From positions 124,001 to 188,000 of the forward strand of contig JAPLNL010000119.1 of assembly GCA_026692905.1 (NCBI GenBank): DNA of 64,000 bases. Reading direction: 5' to 3'. A program made the translations under genes and the position numbers. This stretch comes from Planctomycetota bacterium (GTDB lineage: Bacteria; Planctomycetota; Planctomycetia; Pirellulales; Pirellulaceae). A model generated the notes under the pieces. It ran no database searches and was not told where the DNA came from. It worked only from the letters and a program-made list of their open reading frames with translations. This document shows positions 18,501-26,226 of this stretch, piece after piece (positions within the stretch are counted from its first letter, which is position 1; each line of letters starts with the position of its first letter).

Positions 18501-18944
18501 CCCAGAACGAAACAATCGTTCCAAGCAATTCCATGCGCTGTCTATGATATTGCGATTCCAATACTGGCAGCTAGCAGGGCGGCTTTTGTCCCAAAGCTTT
18601 TGTTTGAACGTGGGGCCTGCCTTCCTGCGACACAAACACGTTCTCTTCGATTCGAGGAGAATTTACCTGAAGTCTTGCAGCTAATCGAAGGCACGCGACA
18701 CGGACGCGAAGCTTGGCAGCGGCTCGGATCGCTCGATCTACGATCGGCGTTTTCCAATCGATTCGACAAACAGCCGCTAAGTCTCAAGTTGGATGTCGAT
18801 CTCTCGGGTATCCTTCAAGTCGAATTGGTTTGTCCAGAATTGGGGGAAAGCATAGCGTTCCCTAGTTCAAGTCGTCATCTATCCGCCGTCGAGATCGGAA
18901 ATTGGAAAGCATGGCTTGAAACGCTTATGCTCTGTTCGAGTTAG
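15537..18944 (+). CDS. Tandem Ser/Thr protein kinase fused to an Hsp70-like domain
   Basis: 1135 residues from ATG 15537; the frame is open into the preceding gene, but the upstream codons show no domain. Kinase 1 spans about 41-308: glycine loop LGEGQFG, K71, HRD with D170, DFG at 189-191, MSPEQ. Kinase 2 spans about 333-593: IGAGGLGDVY, K362, HRD with D456, DFG at 474-476, MAPEQ. Both therefore look catalytically intact. From about 630 an actin/Hsp70-type ATPase fold begins (VIGIDLGLASSTVAW, then VTVPSCYDQAHRRAIQVAS). The second phosphate loop is degenerate (HLGGTG). No membrane span is obvious. The role is unknown; it could couple signalling to a chaperone-like switch. It follows the Ehr operon and may read through from it. 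Confidence 0.85.
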   Translation: MAEQEPTRETHETDDFRDEVDPWDTVLLPFGIEQPSLQIGRYRQIRKLGEGQFGIVWLGYDEQLQRPVAIKILKSMRIDSKSFSVPQVCGVEWQEARNVALLDHPNIVPVYDVGTTQEEQVYIVSKFIDGETLEESMANRRWGITESLRFVQSIAEALAHAHENSLVHRDIKPANILIDSRNGKAHVTDFGLAFRSLNGSISAGFAGTPNYMSPEQVRGVIEEIDARSDVFSLGVVLYEMLSQRRPFRGNEKSKLFQQILYSHPTSLRDLVEEIDDGVVDICSRALEKSPEKRFATATEFAQSISNYLVRVEHASQKPNSLTPVVPLGLLGEYRLIELIGAGGLGDVYKAEHRVMQRMVAIKLLHEKRHFQSEMSQRFLHEIRLIAKLSHPNIVTAFDAGRESDRVFMVMELVDGESLADRIARLGPLSTAEAISVLRQTAMALEYAHARQIIHRDIKPGNLMVDTRGVIKVLDFGLAVLNENQGDPQNGRFSGTPQYMAPEQSLEAAAIDRRTDLYSLGATLYSLLTGHPMYDGDPASIAIAHQHQEIPNLYEHRRSIDLRVDSIFKRLVAKSPNDRFSSASDLLQILDELRLPEIPIRKVPGSIYLKGLYKSQPTSVHDIVPSSETKTSVIGIDLGLASSTVAWFHPEHGPQLVEQSEGQGPQLRNMLWSINDHVKVGESALKVWQTHPAGIFHSLQRWIGLPVVKRPFGGKSVPPEVLIAALLHRLLSNVRRKVPRASQAVVTVPSCYDQAHRRAIQVASQIAGIEVLQLLDKPLAIVLAWLDTLGKGLDRQQVENGKVLVVHLGGTGLEASIVEVHDRLVQLKGTHGDWKSGSQRWIRVLSQCFVDQLQRLTGADIRQDLAAATRLQRTVELVIDRLTVKPSVEMRFEWRGSAIVERLTQERVLEMAPAMRSEVSNAIAGACAAARIQVAEVEHIVLAGVMMRLKPLQKIVEACVPGAISLSLLEKNELARGAAIQACNLTKTTPRTKQSFQAIPCAVYDIAIPILAASRAAFVPKLLFERGACLPATQTRSLRFEENLPEVLQLIEGTRHGREAWQRLGSLDLRSAFSNRFDKQPLSLKLDVDLSGILQVELVCPELGESIAFPSSSRHLSAVEIGNWKAWLETLMLCSS

Positions 18945-18983
18945 GAACCTTTTTCGACTGTACCAAACCCGAGCAACGCTTAG

Positions 18984-19101
18984 TCACCCTCCCAGCGGGG
19001 AGGGTCGAGCCTTAGGCCCGGGTAGGGTGAACTGACTTGTGCAATAGTTGTTGGCACTTCACCCTCCCCTCGCTACGCTCGACCCTCGCAGCGGGAGGGT
19101 G
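18984..19101. repeat. GC-rich inverted repeat (repeat family A) between convergent genes
   Basis: Arms at about 18984-19030 and 19060-19101 are imperfect reverse complements built on caccctccc...ggagggtcgagc. The same element recurs at 23946-23989 and, inverted, at 24183-24232; a variant lies at 52150-52216. It sits between two convergent genes and could act as a bidirectional terminator as well as being a dispersed repeat. Directly after it, 19102-19114 reads tctagaccggtct, which recurs exactly at 42071-42083. Confidence 0.7.
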
Positions 19102-19179
19102 TCTAGACCGGTCTCTTTGTCCTAGAAGATAGCACTCCCCTAGAAGTTAGCGCCCGCGGCTCAGAATGAATAATACTTG

Positions 19180-22100
19180 CTAGAGCGTGTCCGCCCGCTT
19201 CTCGTTGGATCGAGGACCAAGATTTCCGTAACGATGGTAGTCGAACGAAATGCTTTGCTCCATAACATACCAAAGCAATTCAACGCTTCCAACCGTCGAT
19301 ACTTTTTGGTCAGCGATAAACACTTGATTTCGATTTGCTGTGCGACGGATCAATTCAGGAACTCGGCTTGCGGATGCGTATCGCAATCTTGCCACTTGCC
19401 CGTTTTCAATCGACGCGATGAGCTCTGCATCGCTCTCTTCGACGAACTCGATGCGGCCTGCCCACTCGTACGTAAGCTTCTCTAGAGCCGCAATGGTCGC
19501 TTCATGAACTGAGGCAGGGTGACTGAGAATTGCTCGGCAGTTGGAAGCAATGGCGGCCGAGCACCTTGCTGCTATTTCAAATACGTTATCTTCCTCGTGA
19601 AGCCGAATCCTTAGAGGAGATGCTGGCAAGTAACGACGATGATTGTCTTGCCCAACCAATTGGAAATGGTCATGTTCCACCATGATCTCTTCCCTGGCAA
19701 ACCGATCGTAAGACAAAATTGCCGACCGAAGTTGCGCTATATGCGTCGTCGTGCATAATGGCAAATCCAACAGCAATCGACTTGACCGGTCCAACCGTTC
19801 CCAAAAACTCAACAACACTTTCGATTCCGGCTTCTGTCCTGAATCAGGGGGCACGTCTGCGGTTTCCGAGTCTTCGAATTTCATGAGAGTAGAAACATAG
19901 TTCGGTCCACCCGCTTTGACACCAGGCCCAAACGCACTCTTGCCCATTCCACCGAACGGTTGCCGTAGAACGATCGCACCCGTGGTCGGCCGATTGATAT
20001 AGAGATTGCCCGCCCGTATCGAGTCACGCCAAATCTTTTGTTCGCGATCGTCCAGCGACTCAAGCCCGCTGGTCAATCCGAATCCAGTCGCATTGACCAT
20101 CTGGATCGCTTCGCCAAGCCTACGAAATTTCATCACGCCGAGGACGGGGCCGAACAATTCATTCATGTGGGTGAAGTTGCCAGCTGTCGTGTTCCATTTG
20201 ACCCCAGGGGTGAATGAACAAGGGTTGTCACCAAGCTGAGTTGGCATCACAGCCCAACTCTCGCCATGTTCCAACTCCTTTAGGCCCCGCAACAAGTCGC
20301 CAGCAGGTGGTCGAATGAGCGGCCCCATCTTCGTTGATAGGTCCCAAGCCGAACCAACTTTTAGGCTCGCGATGGCATCTACAAACTGCTCGCGGAACTC
20401 AGCGGACTCGAACACTTCTTCTTCGAGCAACAACAGCGACGTCGCACTGCACTTTTGACCTGCATGCGAGAAGGCACTGTGAAGTACATTCTTGATGACC
20501 AAATCCCGATCGCTAAGTCCGCTAACGATAGTAGCGTTTTTTCCACCCGTTTCGGCCAAGAGGTTCAATGTCGGATTTTGATCCAAAATGGTCAACGCTG
20601 TCTCGGTTCCCCCGGTTAGGATGACGCGGGCGATTTCAGGTCGAGTCAGCATGTGCGTTCCTGCCATCGAACCACTGCACGGCACGAACTGCAATGCTTC
20701 GCGAGGCACACCGGCTCGCCAGAAACACTGGCACATGACATAAGCCGGCAAAACGGTGTCCGAAGCGGGCTTCAGGATGGCGGTGTTCCCAGCTGCGAGG
20801 GCCGCGGCAATACCTCCACATGGAATTGCGATAGGAAAGTTCCAAGGACTGACAACGACTACGACTCCCGACGGCTTTGCCTTGAATTTGGTGTCGCGTT
20901 GCAGTTCCAATGCGCATCGAGCATAGAATTCAACGAAGTCGATGGCTTCGCTAATTTCGGGATCGCTTTCAAGTATCGTTTTGCCAGCATCCGCGATGGC
21001 GGCCCCAATCAATTCGCCTCGAGCTACGCGAAGCTCTTGAGCAACATTTCGTAGTATTCGATAGCGTTCACCTGGGTCCATCTCGCCCCATCCGGAAGGA
21101 TCGCTGCTCGCGCAATCGACAGCGAGCTTGATTTGGCTTTCGTCGGCTTGGTTGTAGATTGCCGCAATCGTTCCTGGTCGCGATGGATCGATGGATTCAA
21201 AACGTTTGCCTTTTCCTTCCAGCTCTTGGTTGCCAATTGAGAGAGGGATATTGGTGGCTCGTCCGTCGCAGAGCGGTTGCCATTTCTCGACAATGGATTG
21301 CGCCCATTGAGCGTTTGCAACCAGCGAAAAGTCGGTGTCGGGTTCGTTTACCAGCGACTGCCAGTTGGCCGGTTTTGGCGGCATGACAGGTGAAATCCGC
21401 CGATCTTGTTGCCGTCTCGGCTGCACCGAAACAGTATCGATGCGTTCGACGGATTCGAGGAAGCCGTTCTCAAGCCGTTGCCATGTTGACCCGCCTGCCG
21501 AAATCTTAAACGCGTGCCTTAAGAAATTGTCTGGGCCGGTGTTCTCGTCCATCCGGCGAACGAGATAGCCGATGGCATTGATAAACTCCTCGCGCTGACA
21601 AGCAGGAGCATAAAGGAGAACGCTACGACTCAATTCGAACATGGCCCTTCGCTGATGGTTGGCCATCCCCTCTAGCATCTCAAATTGCACGCGATCGACT
21701 GCATTTTGCGAAGCGGCAAGCATCATTCCATAAGCCAGATCAAAAAGATTGTGCGACGCGATGCCGAGTCTGACTGCCTCGCTATGCTCGGGTCGCAATC
21801 CGTATCGCACCATCCGCTTGTAGTTGGCATCGGTATCGATTTTGGAACGATAGGGTGCTTGAGGCCATCCCCGAATGGAGGCTTCCACACGCTCCATTTC
21901 CATGTTTGCCCCTTTGACGATACGGATCGTGATGGGTGAACCACCGCTTTTGACTCGCTCCATCGCCCACTGTGTTATGGTTTCTTGAACCAATGACGAG
22001 TCGGGGATGTAGGCTTGTAGAGCGATTCCGCCTCGAACGTTTTCCATTCCTTTGCGAGATAGGGTGTGCATGAAGATCTCGGATGTCAAATGCAGATCGC

Positions 22101-22938
22101 GATACTCTTCCATGTCCAGGTAAACGAATTTGGGTATTCGTTGGCCATCGGAGCGCAAAAACATTTCTTTGGCCGCGGCACGGTACAATAACTCGAGTCG
22201 ATCCGACACTATGCGAGTCGAGTGCTTGCGAGCAAGCGGCGAGATTTGCGAATAGAGGGTCGAAATCTTGATCGATACACATTCAATTTCTGGTAACTGC
22301 AATGCTGCGAGGTAGCGATCAAGGCGGCGACTGGACTCGCGTTCCCCCAAGATCGCTTCGCCTAGGAAATTGACATTCATGCGCAAGCCTTCTTGGGAAC
22401 GCTCTCGCAAGTGGCCACATAGCTTATCGTGTTCCGCTGGCAGGATAACGTTGGCCGTTTCTTTGCGCATTTTGTCTTTGACCATCGGTACAGCAACACC
22501 GGGCAAGTATTCGCCGAACGATTGAAAGCCTTTTAATAACGCTTGGTCGAAGACGCTGAAGAATCTTGGTACGCCTTGTACATCGAGGATGTGGACCATT
22601 TGGTCCACGACTCGGCCAGGAAGCATACTGCGGAAGCTCTGGTCGGTGATTTGAGTGAGGGTGGATTTGTCCTCGGGATGTTGCAGCATCCGGTCAAGTT
22701 CGGCTTGCTGGCGGCGTTCTTGCGGAGTTTGCAAAAGGCTAGCGCGTTGTTGAAGAATGGTGGCCAGCGCCAACGCGGATTGCAAAACTCGTTTGTCATC
22801 GAGGGCTACATTTTGGTTTTCGCCGACCCCTGCATGCTCAAGGAGTGAATGCACATTCTGAAGACTAAGAGGTCCTATTTCAGCATAGCTTGGCATAGTA
22901 AGATCGGAGTTGTTGGTGAATTGACTATTCGAGGACAC
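19180..22938 (-). CDS. putA: Bifunctional proline dehydrogenase / L-glutamate gamma-semialdehyde dehydrogenase
   Basis: A 1252-residue PutA. The FAD-dependent proline dehydrogenase barrel covers about 130-490 (KFVYLDMEEYRDLHLTSEIF; RRMDENTG at 461-468). The NAD-dependent aldehyde dehydrogenase covers about 560-1020 (SPWNFP at 697-702, E796 in LAETGGKN, catalytic C830 in HAGQKC). A C-terminal region of about 200 residues is typical of longer PutA types. There is no ribbon-helix-helix DNA-binding domain, so it is not self-regulating like E. coli PutA. It oxidises proline to glutamate and feeds electrons to quinone. The annotated GTG start overlaps the upstream gene by 14 bases; ATG 22896 is an alternative. 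Confidence 0.93.
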   Translation of the reverse strand: MSSNSQFTNNSDLTMPSYAEIGPLSLQNVHSLLEHAGVGENQNVALDDKRVLQSALALATILQQRASLLQTPQERRQQAELDRMLQHPEDKSTLTQITDQSFRSMLPGRVVDQMVHILDVQGVPRFFSVFDQALLKGFQSFGEYLPGVAVPMVKDKMRKETANVILPAEHDKLCGHLRERSQEGLRMNVNFLGEAILGERESSRRLDRYLAALQLPEIECVSIKISTLYSQISPLARKHSTRIVSDRLELLYRAAAKEMFLRSDGQRIPKFVYLDMEEYRDLHLTSEIFMHTLSRKGMENVRGGIALQAYIPDSSLVQETITQWAMERVKSGGSPITIRIVKGANMEMERVEASIRGWPQAPYRSKIDTDANYKRMVRYGLRPEHSEAVRLGIASHNLFDLAYGMMLAASQNAVDRVQFEMLEGMANHQRRAMFELSRSVLLYAPACQREEFINAIGYLVRRMDENTGPDNFLRHAFKISAGGSTWQRLENGFLESVERIDTVSVQPRRQQDRRISPVMPPKPANWQSLVNEPDTDFSLVANAQWAQSIVEKWQPLCDGRATNIPLSIGNQELEGKGKRFESIDPSRPGTIAAIYNQADESQIKLAVDCASSDPSGWGEMDPGERYRILRNVAQELRVARGELIGAAIADAGKTILESDPEISEAIDFVEFYARCALELQRDTKFKAKPSGVVVVVSPWNFPIAIPCGGIAAALAAGNTAILKPASDTVLPAYVMCQCFWRAGVPREALQFVPCSGSMAGTHMLTRPEIARVILTGGTETALTILDQNPTLNLLAETGGKNATIVSGLSDRDLVIKNVLHSAFSHAGQKCSATSLLLLEEEVFESAEFREQFVDAIASLKVGSAWDLSTKMGPLIRPPAGDLLRGLKELEHGESWAVMPTQLGDNPCSFTPGVKWNTTAGNFTHMNELFGPVLGVMKFRRLGEAIQMVNATGFGLTSGLESLDDREQKIWRDSIRAGNLYINRPTTGAIVLRQPFGGMGKSAFGPGVKAGGPNYVSTLMKFEDSETADVPPDSGQKPESKVLLSFWERLDRSSRLLLDLPLCTTTHIAQLRSAILSYDRFAREEIMVEHDHFQLVGQDNHRRYLPASPLRIRLHEEDNVFEIAARCSAAIASNCRAILSHPASVHEATIAALEKLTYEWAGRIEFVEESDAELIASIENGQVARLRYASASRVPELIRRTANRNQVFIADQKVSTVGSVELLWYVMEQSISFDYHRYGNLGPRSNEKRADTL

Positions 22939-23866
22939 AACTAAATGGAACGGGATCGGCGGCGTTTTTGGCTGGAAAGGATTTGATGATTCTACCCTTT
23001 TCTACCAAGAACGCCCCTCCCAATTGGAATCCGTCCCCGACGAGTGAGCCGGTACCATGCCCTTTAAGAATCGCTGACCGGAAGCCGCGCCACCAAACTT
23101 GCGGTCCCAATAGTTGCGACAATTGGCCTCGCTTTAAGTCGTAAGCACGATAGAGATCGGCTTCGGGGTTCGAAACCAGAAGTGTATCTTGCAACCCAGC
23201 TCGCTCAAGCATTTTTGCACCGTCATCTGGAGCCCCTAAATGAACGACTACCGGGGTGATCTTTTGCGCAAGTAAATTTGGAAGCTGGGCTTTGAGTTCG
23301 CCCAACGTTTCGCGGCAAAAAGTACAACCTGCATGTCGAACGAAAATGAGTAGGAGCCGCTTTTCTAGCCCGAGCTCCCATAGGTTCTTGCCGTTGGAAA
23401 CCATCATGCGGCGACTGACTTGTTCCACGTCGCCTGGCAGTGCATCGAGTGAGCCTCCACCCTGGGGAGCACTACGGACCTTGAACGCCATGTAGAGCAT
23501 TGCCAAAAAAGGGAGCCACCAAACGACATCGTTGGTCAAAATGGTTAATCCCCAAGCCCATGGCAAACTCCCAGATATTGCACTTTGAACAAATCCGATC
23601 GGGCCGAGTATTTTTCCGAGGAAGCCAACTAGGATGATCGGCCAATGCCGCGAGAAGTCCTTGGCTGCAAGCCAGTAGCCAACACCATAAACTCCAACGA
23701 TCATCCCGACGCATTGCCAGATGCCGGGATAATTTGGGCGAGCAATCCCGGTCAAGTCGAATAGATGATTGGGGAACAAAATGACCCAACTTCCCCACGC
23801 AATGTTGTAAATGGCTGCAAGGCGGAGCACGAAAGCTGGCCAATTGGGAGTTTTTTCGTTGTTCAC
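22925..23866 (-). CDS. Membrane protein fused to SelL/AhpC-TSA-like thioredoxin-fold domain
   Basis: 313 residues. The N-terminal ~125 residues contain about four membrane spans (AIYNIAWGSWVILFPNHLFD, then three more). The C-terminal part (about 155-313) is a peroxiredoxin-like 'SelL-related' thioredoxin fold: LLLIFVRHAGCTFCRETL carries a CxxC where SelL proteins may have selenocysteine, followed by VVVHLGAPDDGAKML and the late GGAFLVEKGRIIKSFPAK. A membrane-tethered thiol redox role is inferred. It overlaps the putA start, so the two are probably co-expressed; protection against oxidants produced during proline oxidation is one possibility, not shown. Confidence 0.75.
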   Translation of the reverse strand: MNNEKTPNWPAFVLRLAAIYNIAWGSWVILFPNHLFDLTGIARPNYPGIWQCVGMIVGVYGVGYWLAAKDFSRHWPIILVGFLGKILGPIGFVQSAISGSLPWAWGLTILTNDVVWWLPFLAMLYMAFKVRSAPQGGGSLDALPGDVEQVSRRMMVSNGKNLWELGLEKRLLLIFVRHAGCTFCRETLGELKAQLPNLLAQKITPVVVHLGAPDDGAKMLERAGLQDTLLVSNPEADLYRAYDLKRGQLSQLLGPQVWWRGFRSAILKGHGTGSLVGDGFQLGGAFLVEKGRIIKSFPAKNAADPVPFSCVLE

Positions 23867-23945
23867 TCGTTGTCCTTAATGGGGTAGTTGCGATGCTGCA
23901 GGAGTTGCATCAATGTAGCAGTTCGCTAAGCGAGCGAATGGCGCT

Positions 23946-24232
23946 GTCACTCTCCCTCTGGGAGGGTCGAGCGAAGCGAGGGGAGGGTGAAGCCACCGCT
24001 GTAAACATCTTTGCAAAGTCAATTCCATTGAAAACCTTAGGGAGGGCGAGGCTCCTGCCGAGCCAACGGTGCAAAGGTTCGGCAGGAGACTCACCCTCCC
24101 GAGCAATGAATTGCTTAGGTAAACTCGTTGGAAACATGTTTACAGCGGTGGGGTAAAGTGCCAGTAACAATTGTACAATTCAGTTCGCCCTCCCCGGCCT
24201 CTGGCCGACCCTCCCGGAGGGAGGGTGACTTG
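23946..24232. repeat. Nested inverted-repeat block (family A flanking two inner palindromes)
   Basis: The outer arms are family A elements at 23946-23989 and 24183-24232 in opposite orientation. Inside, ccaccgctgtaaac at 23993-24006 is repeated inverted near 24136-24151. At the centre, gggagggcgaggctcctgcc (from about 24041) pairs with its near reverse complement ending near 24098. The block is thus three inverted repeats inside one another. It fills the space between the divergent SelL-like and methyltransferase genes and overlaps the longest possible 5' end of the latter. Confidence 0.7.
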
Positions 24233-25117
24233 GGTACATTGACTCTTGTCGTTTTCACACTGCTGCTCACCTATTTCCTTGGCTGGATTATCTCATTGAA
24301 CGCCTCTAACGAACTTGAGCTCGCAACATCTGAACAGCAAAATCAGTCTGCCTACGATCGGATGGCCAGAACGGGCCATATCTTGGCAAAAACGGTGACT
24401 GCTGAAGAGTTGAGTCGACCGCTTGCGATTGTCGATGGCGCTGGTTGGCTTGGCGGTTCTATTCGAGGCTGGAACGTTCTATGTTTGGCAGCAGCGGGCG
24501 GTCGGCACAGTGCTCTATACCACGCAGCAGGGGCGAACGTAACTGTCTTGGATATCAGCGATGGGATGCTCGAACTGGACCGTCGTGTTTCACAAGAATT
24601 AAAGTTCAACGTCCGCCTCATCCATGGTTCGATGCTGGACATGCCAATGCTACGAGATGCCGAGTTTGATCTAGTGATCCAACCGGTCAGCACTTGTTAT
24701 GTGCCGGACGTGGCTCGCGTGTTTGCCGAAGTTTCAAGAGTGTTGAAGCCGAATGGATTGTACATCTCCCAACACAAACAACCCATCAATTTGCAAGCCT
24801 CGCTAAAAACGCAAAACGGGAAATACGTCATCGAGACAGAACTGGGAATGGCGGCGTTCCCTGCCAAAGCCGACGAGCCAAGCCCATTGCGCGAACCCAG
24901 CACGCGCGAGTTTGCGCATAGCCTGGAATCGATCCTCGGTGGCATTTGCAAAAGCGGAATGGTCATCGAAGACATTCAAGAGCCCAATCATGCAAACCAA
25001 GATGCCAGCATCGACACAATGGGGCACCGAAGCCGTTTCGTACCGCCCTACTTGAGAATCAAAGCGAGAAAAAAAGGTGGCTCGCCAACGGCAGTGAGCG
25101 GTCTTATCTTGCCTTAA
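24128..25117 (+). CDS. SAM-dependent class I methyltransferase
   Basis: The methyltransferase fold is clear: motif I NVLCLAAAGGRHSALYHAAG, the acidic ribose-binding end of strand 2 (VTVLDISDGMLELD), then MLDMPMLRDAEFDLVIQP and VARVFAEVSRVLKPNGLYIS, as in Methyltransf_11. The segment AYDRMA...PLAIVDGAGWLGGSI ahead of motif I is conserved in planctomycete relatives. The longest reading (329 residues) begins inside the nested repeat and includes a fortuitous-looking Pro/Ser/Arg stretch, so the true start is probably later, perhaps TTG 24296. A hydrophobic run lies between these two starts. The substrate is unknown. Confidence 0.75.
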   Translation: METCLQRWGKVPVTIVQFSSPSPASGRPSRREGDLGTLTLVVFTLLLTYFLGWIISLNASNELELATSEQQNQSAYDRMARTGHILAKTVTAEELSRPLAIVDGAGWLGGSIRGWNVLCLAAAGGRHSALYHAAGANVTVLDISDGMLELDRRVSQELKFNVRLIHGSMLDMPMLRDAEFDLVIQPVSTCYVPDVARVFAEVSRVLKPNGLYISQHKQPINLQASLKTQNGKYVIETELGMAAFPAKADEPSPLREPSTREFAHSLESILGGICKSGMVIEDIQEPNHANQDASIDTMGHRSRFVPPYLRIKARKKGGSPTAVSGLILP

Positions 25118-25378
25118 GGGCAAGCCTGGAAGCCACTTCAATTGATATCCGTCAGTGTAAGTAAGCACCGAAACAAAGCTGTCCGTCTCTAAAGAAAGCG
25201 CTGCCATTGAGCAACGACGGATAAAAGAACTGATGATCGCTTTGAAACGAGATGATGAATTGCATATTCGATATTGAAAGAAAATGGCAACCCTCGAAAG
25301 CGAAATCGAAAGTGCCTCAGAGCGGCTCCTTTCTGTTCGAAAAGCTCTCGAGGAGTCCAAAACTCGTTAGGGAAGAGG

Positions 25379-25891
25379 TTAAAGGTGCATCCCAACGAAT
25401 CCGCCGTTGTCGACGACGGCGCGTTCCAATTGTTGCATTCGCTTTTTCGTTTGTTCCGGGTCGCCCACGCCGATGTAACGATCGAACTCGACGATGACCG
25501 CATGACTCACTGTCTCTTCAAACCATTTGACAACGTGCTGTTCAAGCCATGGGCAATTTTCTTTGTCCAACGTTACTTTGAGTGCCGTATGGCGTGCTCT
25601 CAAATCGGAGTCGTCGGTAAACACGACCCCCTCGAATTTGAACGCAATCATGCCGTTTTTCGGATCGTTGGTGACGAAGAAACGACAGGTCGCATTATGC
25701 AAGTAATAGGAATTAAAAGTCCCGTGTTCCGCAATGGCATTTTTGATTCGCCCGTACTTGGCGACGAGACCAGGCGAAGCATCGAGTGGTGGATCGAGTC
25801 TGGCCATGCTTCGTAGCGGAATGCAATCAAAGGCGATGTCAACCGGACGTGTGTCAGCAGAATTGGTATTTGCGTTGGGGGTATTGCTCAT
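25379..25891 (-). CDS. Conserved hypothetical protein (170 residues)
   Basis: A soluble, charged protein without signal peptide or membrane span. The composition and phrasing look genuine: CRFFVTNDPKNGMIAFKFEG, VVFTDDSDLRARHTALKVTL and PWLEQHVVKWFEETVSHAV have the amphipathic pattern of an alpha/beta fold, and no other frame offers a better product. I do not recognise the family; relatives appear typical of planctomycetes, but this is recollection, not a search. It stands alone between the methyltransferase (convergent) and a repeat-rich gap upstream. Confidence 0.65.
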   Translation of the reverse strand: MSNTPNANTNSADTRPVDIAFDCIPLRSMARLDPPLDASPGLVAKYGRIKNAIAEHGTFNSYYLHNATCRFFVTNDPKNGMIAFKFEGVVFTDDSDLRARHTALKVTLDKENCPWLEQHVVKWFEETVSHAVIVEFDRYIGVGDPEQTKKRMQQLERAVVDNGGFVGMHL

Positions 25892-25933
25892 GTCTCGAAA
25901 CCTGTTGCGTTCTGCTGGAATGACGAGTGTCGA

Positions 25934-26212
25934 ACAATTGTCTCAATTGTTATGCTCAAAATACCCTCGTTCCAGGGCTCTGCCTTGGAACGCAATGCCT
26001 TGGAACGCAATGCCTTGGAACGCAATGCCTTGGAACGCAATGCCTTCGAGGCTCCGCCTCGCGTTAGCTATGCTTTTGTGACTCAGGAGGCGGGAGCCTC
26101 CGGTGCATTGCGTCCCCAGGCGGAGCCAGGGGACGAGTGCCCATAGTTCGAACATAAACGATTGGGACAATCGTTTTACAATAGTTTTTAAAGCAACGAT
26201 TGAGACAATCGT
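25934..26212. repeat. 15-base tandem repeats flanked by three copies of a 17-base palindrome
   Basis: Four exact copies of tgccttggaacgcaa occupy 25981-26040. Around them are three copies of a short dyad: 25934-25950 (acaattgtctcaattgt), 26158-26174 (acgattgggacaatcgt) and 26196-26212 (acgattgagacaatcgt). A fragment near 26108-26132 (cattgcgtccccaggcggagcc) also resembles other dispersed planctomycete repeats. The block fills the intergenic space downstream of sucA. It contains no gene. Confidence 0.7.
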
Positions 26213-26226
26213 GCGACAATAAAACA

